Below are positions 1 to 10,906 of a stretch of 64,000 bases of DNA, one piece after another. Under the pieces are notes generated by a model, which did no database searches, was not told the origin of the DNA, and worked only from the letters and a program-made list of their open reading frames with translations. This DNA comes from Glandiceps talaboti. Lineage: Eukaryota > Hemichordata > Enteropneusta > Spengelidae. Made by a program: the position numbers and the translations under genes. The stretch covers positions 28,784,380-28,848,379 of the forward strand of contig NC_135551.1 of NCBI RefSeq assembly GCF_964340395.1, written 5' to 3'. How positions within the stretch are numbered: the first letter of the stretch is position 1; each line of letters begins with the position of its first letter.

Positions 1-2749
1 TCATGATATGATTAAATTCCTATAAAAAACTTACAATTTTGATAGTTTTGTAAAAAAAAAAGTGATTAATATCAGACAACATAATTGCTTGACATTACAG
101 TCCCAGAGTTGGGAACTTTGATGAAATTATCACATAAACCACAAGAAGTACATACATACTTCAGATATAGATGTTTTGTGATTTTGTTGACAGTTGCCTA
201 GGAACTAGTCTCAACTGTAGTTGTATGCAGGACCAAAAATAGGTAACAATGACACATCACTACAAAAAAAACCCCTCAAAATTTATAAAAGGCCTTTTTT
301 CAAGTTTTGTTTCTTTACATGTTCCAATACGGGGTGTATAGTACCATTAAGTGGTTTTGATATTAAATTGTAACCTAAGATCTACTGTGTGTTTATTTAG
401 CCTAGCTACTGATGGACATTAACAAAAGATCACCTGCAAATAACTGAAACCATACCACTATGCCTCTTAGCGGATTTCTTATCATTATGCCGGGACGTTT
501 TTGTCCTGAAAAATTGACCAAGCTTTTAGCACTAAGCCTCTTAGAACTGTTGATAAAACCTAACAGCTAGGGGTAGATAAGTAATCATGTCATTCAAATG
601 TGCTCTTTTCAAACTCATCACTGTTCAAACTTACTCTCAGTACACACTAGGTTCGATTCCAATATAAGAAATAACAGTCTCCTTCTTTTTGTAGAAATCC
701 TTATCGTTAATATTATTCTCAACACTTTTCTCAATTGTAGGACTTTGTACAGTACATGGTGGTTCTCCAAGTGAGACGTACCAGATACTGCATGCATGTA
801 TAGTACTATATATGAAAGTTTAGTCACACACCCCAGTACTGTTACTTTAGTATTTTTCCTATCAGAAAAGATTATTTACAGGTGCATATGAGTTTCCAAC
901 CCAAACATCGTCTTAATGACCAGAATGTTGATCTGAGATCTACCAAACACCTCTTATCTTTAAGAAATATCTCAAATAAAGAGCTCGGAGGGGGGGGGGG
1001 GGGGGGGGGGGGGAGACATACAGTTCAGTTATCTTTGACAATTTTTAGTTTAGTTTCATTGCTACCAAACATGTATGTTATTCATCGTAGGCCTGTATCC
1101 CTAATTTGACACATGAACTTGGCACACAACAAATACAGTTTGTTTAGCTGTATAAATATTTGTTTATTTAAAGTTAAACAGATATCATGTTACTTTGAAA
1201 GAAATATGGCACCAGTGAATTGAAATAATAAAATAACTAATCTTGGCTTCTGGTGTGTCATTTAGAAAAAAATACAAATAAAACTATTTGGAAACTTTTG
1301 ACACACAAGTTTGCTGACATGTTCATGGTGTGAATAGTTTCTTCCTGATCAATGTTATTGTCAGGATTTTTGAAAAAAAAATAAAAAAATTTAAAACTGA
1401 GAGGCCCTCAGGAGAAATCTTGTAAAAATTGCATCCTAGGTTTAAGATATATTGTAGTTATGATCACAGCCTTGTAGTAGTACAGACAAGCTTGGGTCAA
1501 GGTAATTACCAACCATAACAAAAATCCTGTTTCTTCTGTTTTTCTCAAGGTCCATTCATTCCTCAACTTACTCTGTACTACACCTACCATTCCATCCCTC
1601 AATAGATGTGCAGCAAGTAAAGACACCAAATGTAAAATTACTCCCCATCCCAAATGATTGTAACTAAAAATACTGCAACTCCAAATTAATTTTATTATCT
1701 GTTACTTTCCTCAATTTTTCATAAATTAAACTTGCATACAATGTACCTGTAATCATATCATTCTCTGATACTTTCCTTCAGTCAACCGAAGTGTTAAAAA
1801 ACAGTTCGTAACATAATCTTGGGTTTAGTCTCTGCTATTCATTTTGCTGAAAGAACAAAAATGTTGAAGAATAACAATGTTAATTTTTGTACCTAAACAT
1901 AGAAATCAGTATAACAAGTAGAAATCAACAGGTGTTCAATGAAGCCATCATTTAGTAGATACGATGTGAGAGATGAATATCCACTTAAAATGTTGAATAA
2001 CAACATAATATTCACAATTCTAACCTTGTCCATTTCCTGTTGTGTTTATTACTAAACTAACTTTAGTAGACAATGTTTACTCATAACATCAAAGAAGTAA
2101 AATAGAACAGGCAATAAAAGAAAAAGTCTTGCATCACTTTTGAGTAAAATTTGACAGCAGGACACACTGGTGTAAATCTTAGCTTTGTATGAAAACAACA
2201 CATCTTTTTTTTTGCTACATGTATTGCATGTAAAGAAGTTAAAGAAGCACCTTGTTAAATGTGGTTGGTTGTTACTTAGTTTGTTATTTGTTACCTAGTT
2301 TGTATGTGTTTGTTTGTTTGTTACTCAGTTTGTTATTTGTTACCTAGTTTGCATGTTTGTTACTTACTAAAGTTTGTTGTTTGTTATGTTATCTAGTTTG
2401 TTTGTTTGTTTGTTCCCTCATCTCTTTTGTATTGTTTGTTTGTTACGTAGTTTATGATGTGTTTGTTACTTAGTTTGTAGTTGTTTGTTACCTGGTATTT
2501 GGTGTTTTGTACTCTAGTTTGTGGTTAGCATAGGACTTTTCAATCACCCTTGACATGATAGGTTATTCCTACTTGTGGAGCTACTTAGCATATTTTGATG
2601 ACTCTGTAGTGCTTGGCATACCTTGATGACACAAACTGCATACAAATACATACAATGTACAGTACCACTGACATGTACTGTCACACCAGTAAAGGTCTAT
2701 GGACTGAATAGGAACAATTCATGTTATTAGTCATTGTAGATGTAACATA
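1..2749. other. Non-coding stretch, 5' side of window
   Basis: No open reading frame here resembles a known protein and none shows a plausible exon with splice sites. It contains a 24-base G run at 990-1013 and an imperfect T/G-rich tandem repeat at about 2262-2525 built on GTTTGTTACCTAGTTTG-like units. It may be intergenic or part of a long 5' intron of the ankyrin gene, whose first coding exon is preceded by a splice acceptor and so must have an upstream exon. Confidence 0.6.
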
Positions 2750-3005
2750 GGGTTGTCAATGGCCGAGTAGTTCAAAAAAGTCCTTACTTTGTACCTCTTG
2801 TATTGTGGTTCGATCCCAAGTCTGGGTTAAAGTTGTCATGCTGTAAGAAAGAAAGAAGAGTGTGGTTCAGTTTAGTCTGCATGTCAACATCTTGGTATGA
2901 AAGATCCTGAGATTTGATGAAGGCTAGCACTAGACTATGTTCAGTTTGACACTACCGATATAACATAGGTTTTCTCAAGGTTCCTCCTCTAACCCTGACT
3001 TGACT
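2750..3005 (+). repeat. Degenerate copy of tRNA-derived SINE
   Basis: It starts with a tRNA-like A box (GGCCGAGTAGTT), followed by a B-box-like GGTTCGATCCC. The family body motif CTGTAAG...AAGAGTGT..TTCAGTTT is present, as is a decayed tail motif (TTCCTCCTCTAAC). It is clearly related to the better copies at 3081-3336 and 4074-4347 but has many substitutions and small insertions. Confidence 0.7.
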
Positions 3006-3080
3006 TACCTGTAGTACACATAACAGTAGTTTTGCCATAGATTATTTTGAACCATTCTTTTCTGGAATAACTTGTGTAGG

Positions 3081-3336
3081 GTTGGTGGTGGCCAAGCGGT
3101 TAGCTCATATGCCTCTTCCCTCTGCAGCTGGGGTTTGAATCCGCCAGGTGTTGGCTGAGTTTGATTAAATTTACCACACTGTAAGTAAGAAGAGTGTCAT
3201 TCAGTTTGACTGTACCGTACAATGCAGGTTTCCCCGGGTACTTCGGTTTCCTCCTGCACTAACAATGAACCAAAGGAGCCTATAAATGGGACTAGCTCTC
3301 ATTGGTCATCCAATAAATAAATGAATAAATAAATAA
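3081..3336 (+). repeat. tRNA-derived SINE, near full length
   Basis: The tRNA-like head has A box GGTGGCCAAGCGGTTA and B box GGTTTGAATCC. Then come the body (CACACTGTAAGTAAGAAGAG, TTCAGTTTGACT), the conserved CCCGGGTACTTCGGTTTCC block, and a simple tail of AATAAATAAATGAATAAATA. The A box looks like a Leu/Ser-class tRNA head. The central CCGGGTACTCCGGTTTCCTCC block resembles the conserved central domains shared by widespread animal SINE superfamilies; I infer that family link from memory. Non-autonomous, Pol III type. Confidence 0.85.
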
Positions 3337-3724
3337 CTGCCATGCTTTCTAAATAAAGTAAATAACACACTATATCTATTCCCAATAACTTTTTTCCTTC
3401 AGTTAAAAGAACGAGTATCCTTAAGGCCTTATCACTCCATAGACAAATGTTGTATAGTACTGGGTAGTGATAAAACTCTTACTTTTAGGTCATGATTTAG
3501 AATGCATATTGAAGCAATGATAAATAATGTTGTAGCAGTATAGAAAGACCAGAAAACAAGTCTGATATTTTCTGTTTAAATGTGTACAACTTGGCTTGCC
3601 TCTGTGGTGTTGTATTATCAGGATAACTTCCCTATCAAGACAAGGGTAGACCTGTAGGAAAAAGTCAAAAGATATTTCATAATGATGTGAAGTATCAGTA
3701 GAATTGTGACTAAATAGTTTTTTG

Positions 3725-4073
3725 AATGTAAACAATAAATTGTTTGTATTTTAGATAGCACTTTACCATATTATGCTCAAAGTGCTTTACAATTATTCCC
3801 CCTGGCATGGATCTATAGCAGCACAACAGCCCTTTATACTTCCTCAACTCCCTGGGGAGCATACAATTCATTGCAGCCTTTATAAGCGCATAGGATTGAA
3901 GCATTCATATTGCAACCTGTATCCTACCAGGTACCCAATTATACAGCTGGGTTGACTGAAGCACAGTCGTGATTCAAATCTTGCCCAGGGACTTTAGCCA
4001 TTCAGAAACAAATGGCAGTGATGGGGCTCGAACCTGCAATCTGCAGATTCCAAGCCGGCCATTCTAACCATTT
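3725..4073 (-). repeat. tRNA-like SINE or related dispersed repeat
   Basis: Read on the minus strand it begins with a tRNA-like segment (GGTTAGAATGGCCGGC... then GGTTCGAGCCCC) and ends in the motif family CAAAGTGCTTTACAATTATT followed by CCCCCTGGCATGG. That tail motif is common in dispersed repeats of marine invertebrates (recollection, not a search). It abuts the SINE at 4074, suggesting neighbouring or nested insertions. Two short open frames inside it (3710-3904 and 3773-3955) are repeat shadows. Confidence 0.6.
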
Positions 4074-4347
4074 AATAATAATAATCTTTATTTATACTGG
4101 ATAGTTCTTTAAGCATATAAACACTTGTCTCCCAAGAAGTCCAGTGAGGGCGATCCCTCATTGGTTCATTGTTAATGCAGGAGGAAACCGGAGTACCCGG
4201 GAAAACCTGCATTGTTCAGTAGAGTCAAACTGAACGACACTCTTCTTACTTACAGTGTGGTAAATTTAATCGAACCCTGAATGGGGTTCGAACCCCGACC
4301 GCAGTGGTAAGAGGCAAGTGGTTTAACCACTCGGCCACTGACAACCC
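4074..4347 (-). repeat. tRNA-derived SINE, full length
   Basis: This is the best-preserved copy of the main SINE family, in minus orientation. On the minus strand it reads GGGTTGTCAGTGGCCGAGTG (A box), a B box GGTTCGAACCCC, the CACACTGTAAGTAAGAAGAG body, CCCGGGTACTCCGGTTTCC, then a unique 3' part (CCTCACTGGACTTCTTGGGA, GTATAAATAAAG) and an (ATT)n tail at 4074-4090. Length is about 274 bp. The simple-repeat tail implies LINE-mediated retroposition. Confidence 0.88.
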
Positions 4348-7308
4348 ATTTGATTTGACCATCATGACTCCACTAAATAGGTAAATGGATACCGTATATT
4401 GACATCACATTGTATTGTAAACTTTCAGGCTTTCATGATTTATATCATGAATTTTTCACCACGTATCTAGAAAGAATCCTTAGATTTAGGGTCAGTGCAG
4501 AAATAAGTAGGTAGGTATTGGTTACCGTAACCACACCTATAATTCTTTATACCTTGTTGAATTCCCACGATATCTCATTAGAGAGATTCACCACTTCCCC
4601 TTGTAGTACTGCATTATGGGTCATACAACAACTTAGCATGTGGTAAGTATCTGTGACAAACATGTCTTTGATTACCCCAAAAATGCTACCAAGATGTTTG
4701 TTTTACATCCAGAAAGTTACCCATCAACGCCCGGCTTCCAAACTACAATACTCACTAACAATAACTTCTGAGTAAGTTTCTCTTCTCTGTTTAAAGAATT
4801 TCAGCATGGCTAACTACACTGCAATTATGTTTGTTTGGCATACAATTTGATCAATCAACCATTTGTAATTGTAAAAGGAGCTCATGATGAAAGGAGAGAA
4901 AAGTTTTCAAAAACGGAAAATACCGTTCAAAGATCGCTTTTGAAATTGCAATGTGGTGTGCATGTCAGATGCAGCTTTGGTTACAAACTCCCACTAATTG
5001 GTTGGTCTTAGTTTTGTTCGGAATAATAAACTTGGGGATATTTTGTTTTTAGCTGATTTGTAGCCAGTGGTAGGGTTTAGTACTGGAGGTGTACAGATAA
5101 TAAGTGTTGTTTTGGCCCTTCTGGCTATACAGCTAACTAAAGCTTCGAAACAGTTGTCTTTGAAAATATATTCAGTATTCAAATTGCCAACCATTTGTGC
5201 AATTGCAGAAATGACTAAAAATGAAGTTTGTAATTTTCCAATACTTACCCCCTCCCCACCGTGACAACTTTTTTACACCGCTTACAAATATGTTAATTTT
5301 GTGATTTCAAACATTGTGTGTAATACTTAAGTTAAAGTATAAATGAATGAAAGTAGAATTCCCCAAATATTCTTTCCTGTTAGATTCCAGTAACATGGAC
5401 CAAAACTGGTCACACCTTTACAAAATTTATTTTAAATATTTAAAGCATCACAGAAATTACAAGAGGGCTCAGTATCCCTGTTACTTTGTTCAGAGAGAAC
5501 ACAGAAATTCCAAGAGGGCTCAGTGTCCCTGTTACCTTGTACAGAGAGAACACAGAAAGTACAAGAAGGTTCAGTGTCCTTCAATGTACATGGAAAAAAA
5601 ATTATGAGAGGGCTGGCTTGCCTTGTTACTTTGTTCTTGAAAAAAAATTGTCCAGTTACCTAGTATAGTTTAGGCAGAGTGCAAAAATAACCAGTGGGCT
5701 ATAACTACCGGGTACATGTACTTTCTTTTCTTGTACAGGGAACAAGTCAATTATTGTATATGACTGTTGTTATAATTGGATACAGCATAATGCTGAATGA
5801 TACTATGTTTCATGTAGTTTTTTCACACACAGCTGGTAAAAATTGGACGTAGGTAGGCTGGAATCAATCAAAGGCCATCACAGCATGCCACTACTGGCAA
5901 TACAGACACTGACAAGGTTATATGGACAATGTACAAGGACACTGGACAGTCAGGTTGAATTGTGTACAAATATGTTATTGTTCATGTTAAAGTTTTGATT
6001 CTTTCAATCTGTCCATAGACAATCAAATGAAGAAAATGAAATTGAATGCAAATATTTTAATTCAGAAATTATATTGAATTCCAAAAGTTAATTCCAATTA
6101 CTAAAAGAATGTCAATTTGGAATGTGGCCCAGCATAGCAGCTGGTTACATCAGTAAGTTATCTTTGAAATATTTAACCCTGAAAATCAAATGTTTTCATC
6201 ACAGAAAATTGAATGATAATGCCACCATGTTTATTAGTATCATTTAGGACTATTAACAACTGCACAGTTACACAAAATATCCTTCTACTTTTAGGATAAA
6301 TTTTAGTTTTGCGAGAAGACTACTATGAAGGAATTCTTCACCAAAATATCCAGTTGTTGCCATGAGAGTTGTCAGAATTTATAACATTGGAAACAGTAAA
6401 GTGTTTTTTAGATTCCCCAAAATATGACATAAAACTCTGAGAGACATTATTTTGAGTGTGTTTTTTGAGGTTCTGGGTTATATTTGAAACATTTGATCAT
6501 TATGTATTTTCCAAAATGTTATTGCCATTTTCCTTGAGAAGGCAACCAAGTTCTTTTCCAAACATTACTGTATTCATTACATTCTATAGCATTTCTTAGA
6601 ATTCATTGCATTTTGTTAAAAACAAATTACTTGGTAAATATATCGGTGACAATATCTATTACATTTTGTACCTACCCAAGATATTTTTGTAAGTGTACAC
6701 TTCTGTAAATGTTGTTAGTTGACTTGTCAATGTTAGTTATTTTTGTATGTGTACACTTCTGTAACTTTTGTTAGCTGTCCATGTCATGTTAGATATTTTT
6801 GTCCAGCTGTCCAGTACACATGGTGTACAAAAATCAATACTATGTAATGAGATATATCTGTATCACTTACAAATTCAACATTGTGTGTTTGCTTATCTTA
6901 TTAAATTGATGTGCTTTATACAAGTAACATGTAACTTTTGTTTGGTGGCCACAGCAGTTTTCTAAAATAAATACATAATCTCCAACCCTGGTATTTCAGA
7001 CATGTGAATATAGTAATTAAGCCTCTTTTTTATGCATCACTATGTACATGTATGTTAGCTATCCATGATGTACATTGTGTGATATTGATAACACAATAGA
7101 GTAAAAAATGGAAAGTGAAAAACTCAAGAAAAAATGAACCCTGCAAGTGAGAAAAAAGCTGAGTTGTCTGAATAGGGATGCCATATGAATCTACTTCTAG
7201 CCAGGCATACCATAGATTGCCTTATCATAGTTTCTGACATAGTCAGGAATTTATACACTGTCTAATGGCAGTATCATCCTACTAGTTCAGGGAATTGATA
7301 TAATCATT
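4348..7308. other. Non-coding stretch with small repeats
   Basis: No gene recognised. A 51-bp imperfect repeat at 5449-5650 (CACAGAAATTACAAGAGGGC start, 3-4 copies) produces the overlapping small open frames there. A two-copy repeat of about 58 bp lies at 6683-6795 (GTGTACACTTCTGTAA). The rest looks like unique AT-rich DNA. Confidence 0.6.
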
Positions 7309-8013
7309 AAACACAGCATAGCTTTCAAACACAGCAGAGCAGTAAAACACAGCATAACTTTGAAACACTGCAGAGCAGTAAAACACAGCATAGCTTTGAA
7401 ACACTGCAGAGCAGTAAAAAACAGCATAACTTTGAAACACTGCAGAGCAGTAAAACACAGCATAGCTTTGAAACACAGCAGAGCAGTAAAACACAGCATA
7501 GCTTTGAAACACTGCAGAGCAGTAAAACTCAGCATAGCTTTGAAACACAGCAGAGCAGTAAAACACAGCATAACTTTGAAACACTGCAGAGCAGTAAAAC
7601 ACAGCATAGCTTTCAAACACAGCAGAGCAGTAAAACACAGCATAGCTTTCAAACACAGCAGAGCAGTAAAACACAGCATAGCTTTGAAACACAGCAGAGC
7701 AGTAAAACACAGCATAGCTTTGAAACACTGCAGAGCAGTAAAACACAGCATAGCTTTCAAACACAGCAGAGCAGTAAAACACAGCATAGCTTTCAAACAC
7801 AGCAGAGCAGTAAAACACAGCATAGCTTTGAAACACAGCAGAGCAGTAAAACACAGCATACTAGTAGCTTTCAAACACAGCAGAGCAGTAAAACACAGCA
7901 TAGCTTTCAAACACAGCAGAGCAGTAAAACAGCATACATTGTATCTTTGAAACACTGCAGTAAAACACAGCAGAGCTTTGAAATACTGCAGAGCAGTACA
8001 ACACAGCATAGCT
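7309..8013. repeat. 36-bp minisatellite, about 19-20 copies
   Basis: The unit is GCTTTCAAACACAGCAGAGC followed by AGTAAAACACAGCATA. Main variants are CTTTCAAACACAG, CTTTGAAACACAG and CTTTGAAACACTGCAG. Because 36 is divisible by 3, long open frames run through it on both strands, for example 249 codons on the minus strand; these are artefacts of periodicity. The last units (7861-8013) are disturbed by small insertions and deletions, as expected for a decaying array edge. Confidence 0.95.
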
Positions 8014-10430
8014 TTCCTATCTATTGATTGTAACAAGAGATGATAATGGTTATGTACATTACTGTAATTTACATCAATTTATCAAACAAACACTAACTGA
8101 CACTTGTATTAGTATAACACAGTTAGTTAGAGTCCAAACATGTAGCTACTAGTGTTGAAACAGAAAACTTTGGCTCACTGCCATACATTGTTAGAATCCT
8201 TCCCAAGTAATGAACAAACCAACATGTCTGAACTGAGTCCTATGTTTATTTCAACAACATGTGGTATTGACATAAACATTGTACTTTAATTACCAGAACT
8301 AATAGTCTGAATTTGTTAAAACAAAGTCACAGTCAATTATAATGAAATCAGAACTCCATACTGTGTTCATAAACATGCCAAGTGTACATGAAGTAGGAGG
8401 TATAAAGCTTGCATGACCTCAGATGAACTCTGCGTGATAGGCAGGATATGTTGTGGGTTGGTTTTATTACTGTTACTGGGGAAGTTAAACTGATAACAAT
8501 TTGTGAGAAGGAAATCTGTAGTCTTTCAAGTTGGCATATTATTTTGTAAGGTATACAACTTAATAATGATATGTGGTTAGAGGCACTCATGTGAATGAAA
8601 TTCTCTATTCAGTCAAACGTCATGCCTTGTAAACTCAAATAGCTGTAACCTTTTTTGTTCAATTCCCATTAATTTTGCCTGTGGAAAAAATAACTAAACC
8701 TTTGCATTCAACAATTCAATCCATATTAACTGAATTACGACTTCATTTGATGTTACTATGTACTATGTTGATATGTTATTATGTATGCTTGATGTCCATA
8801 TGTAAATAGATTAGATCTAAGTATGTGTTTATTTGTCAATATATTGTAAATTTGGTGGATGTTAACAGGGTTTGATCACAAAATACATGCAAATACATCA
8901 ACATATATTTGAAAACAGTTTCTGGAAAGGAATGACATCTGTACAACCAAGTACATGTACTATAAAGAGAGCTACTGGTAATTTATTGACATCTGACAAA
9001 AACTCCTACAGATCACACACAAATAAAGGTTTATATAGGTTTTCCTACATTCCATAAATATTGGCGCGCATTAGATTTTGACCTTCATTTGATTGGTCAT
9101 TTAGAAAGAGGTACAGATAGGATTGGTTAGTAGAGCTTGTTTGAACTTGAGATTAACTAATTTGATTGGTTATGTAAATTTCAGTCAGAATCCAAAATTT
9201 GATGTAAGCTCTGTGTATTTTCAAACTCAGTGTATATTTCATTCCCAATACAACATAAATATTGAAAATAAAATAAAAATGGTGTAATATATTGTTCCAG
9301 TGACATTTATTGGGACATTGACTTAAAAAAAAACTTCCATCAAGCATTTTCTGTTCTCAACAGTTCAACAAAGTGATCTGGACTGACTCAAAGTCTGCCA
9401 CTGAATATTTCCCTGTGATATTTAAATACGTTTTCAATGACATCTGAATGAGATCTTCAGTACATATAGGAAGTCTTATATTTTATTCAAAGTATTATTC
9501 TAGTATTTGTGTAACATTCATGAAGTAAACATATTGTATGTCTAGTCTAGATGCATGTAGAGGCTATTCCGTGGCTCTGAATCTTAAAATCTCTCTAGAG
9601 CCATTAAATATGTTTATTGTCTGAAAACAATATATGTTAGAAATCATAGCTAGTGTGTAGCCTTGAACATGAAGTGAAAAACATAGTTTATGAAGATGTC
9701 AACAATGTTTTTTTTAAAGCAAGAATGTGTTGAAGTAGAATTATGTTTTTTGATTAAGACATCGCATACTTGGTCAGACATTTAGTATATAATAAAGATG
9801 TATATTATTAATATTATTAAGTTTATTTAAATTACCAGCCAAGATTTATAGACATTCCTGTCACATTTAATTTGTATTTGATGTGAAGTGTGAAGAATAC
9901 CATGGGTGTGATGTATGTGGTAAACATGTAGTTAACATTTTGGCAGAAATTAATAAAATAAAGATTACCATTACTAAACTTTGTCACATAGAAAGAATAG
10001 CAAGTACATGTAGCAGTATAAACTCAACACATAAAATCAAACTCTAAAAATCCATAAATTGTCTACTCACAGGTCAGTTAATTTTCTAGTTTTTGCTGAC
10101 ATTAGGTCAAATGCAGCATCACCAGGGGTGTACAAGAGTTATTGTGAATAGAAATTTCCATTTGTAATTATAAACCCAAAGTCCATGAACATTCCTTCCT
10201 GCAAAATCCTGTTACTGTTTACTTTCACAATTAAAAAGGCACATTCCCTTGAATGCAGTAGCCAGATTTGTACTCTGTATGTGTTAAACCTTTCATTGAA
10301 ACCAAGTCACATTGACACGCTATTTGGACCACTATGTATGTAGTAGAACACGACACCAGCAGTGCTATATAGGACATTGGATATGTTATGCTCTATCAGT
10401 GTATGGAGGTAGAAAGGACTGTGATTCTAC
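8014..10430. other. Non-coding stretch
   Basis: No coding exon recognised. The only notable part is a small cluster of promoter-like motifs at 9061-9169, listed separately. The rest is AT-rich with no clear repeat structure. Confidence 0.55.
9061..9169. promoter_or_regulatory. Possible promoter: E2F-like site plus three inverted CCAAT boxes
   Basis: TTGGCGCGC at 9061-9069 fits an E2F-type site and is a rare CpG-containing word in this AT-rich region. ATTGG (inverted CCAAT) occurs at 9092, 9122 and 9165 within 78 bp, all in the same orientation. Clustered NF-Y sites beside an E2F site are typical of TATA-less animal promoters. It could drive an upstream non-coding exon of the ankyrin gene, about 9 kb before its start codon. 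This is inference from motifs alone. Confidence 0.25.
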
Positions 10431-10438
10431 TACCATGA

Positions 10439-10906
10439 TCAGTGACAGTAAGGGCACGATATGCTCTACCCCATCAGTGGTAGTAAGGGCACGATATGCT
10501 CTACCTCATCAGTGGTAGTAAGGGCACGATATGCTCTACCCCATCAGTGACAGTAAGGGCACGATATGCTCTACCCCATCAGTGGTAGTAAGGGCACAAT
10601 ATGCTCTACCCCACCAGTGGTAGCAAGGACATGACATGCTCTACCCCATCAGTGGTAGCAAGGACACGATATGCTCTGCCCCATCAGTGGTAGTAAGGGC
10701 ACGATATGCTCTACCCCATCAGTGGTAGTAAGGGCACGATATGCTCTACCCCATCAGTGGTAGCAAGGGCACAATATGCTCTGCCCCATCAGTGGTAGTA
10801 AGGGCACGATATGCTCCACCCCATCAGTGGTAGAAACTTCATATGCTCTACCCCACCAGTGGTAACAAGGGCATGATATGCTCTGCCCCATCAGTGGTAG
10901 CAAGGT
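10439..10906. repeat. 35-bp minisatellite, about 13-14 copies
   Basis: The unit is AGTGGTAGTAAGGGCACGAT followed by ATGCTCTACCCCATC, with variants (AGTGACAG, AGTGGTAGCAAGG, GCTCTGCCCC) and one shortened unit near 10830. The period of 35 is not a multiple of three, so no long open frame results. Confidence 0.92.

Noticed and set aside
7309-8013. Possible CRISPR array (regular 36-bp units)
   Set aside because: Units are contiguous with no unique spacers, no cas genes, and the window is animal DNA.
7287-8036. 249-codon minus-strand open frame of LCFTALLCFKAM-type repeats (and two others over the same DNA)
   Set aside because: It lies wholly in a 36-bp minisatellite; the period is a multiple of three, so several frames stay open. 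No start context, domain or splice evidence.
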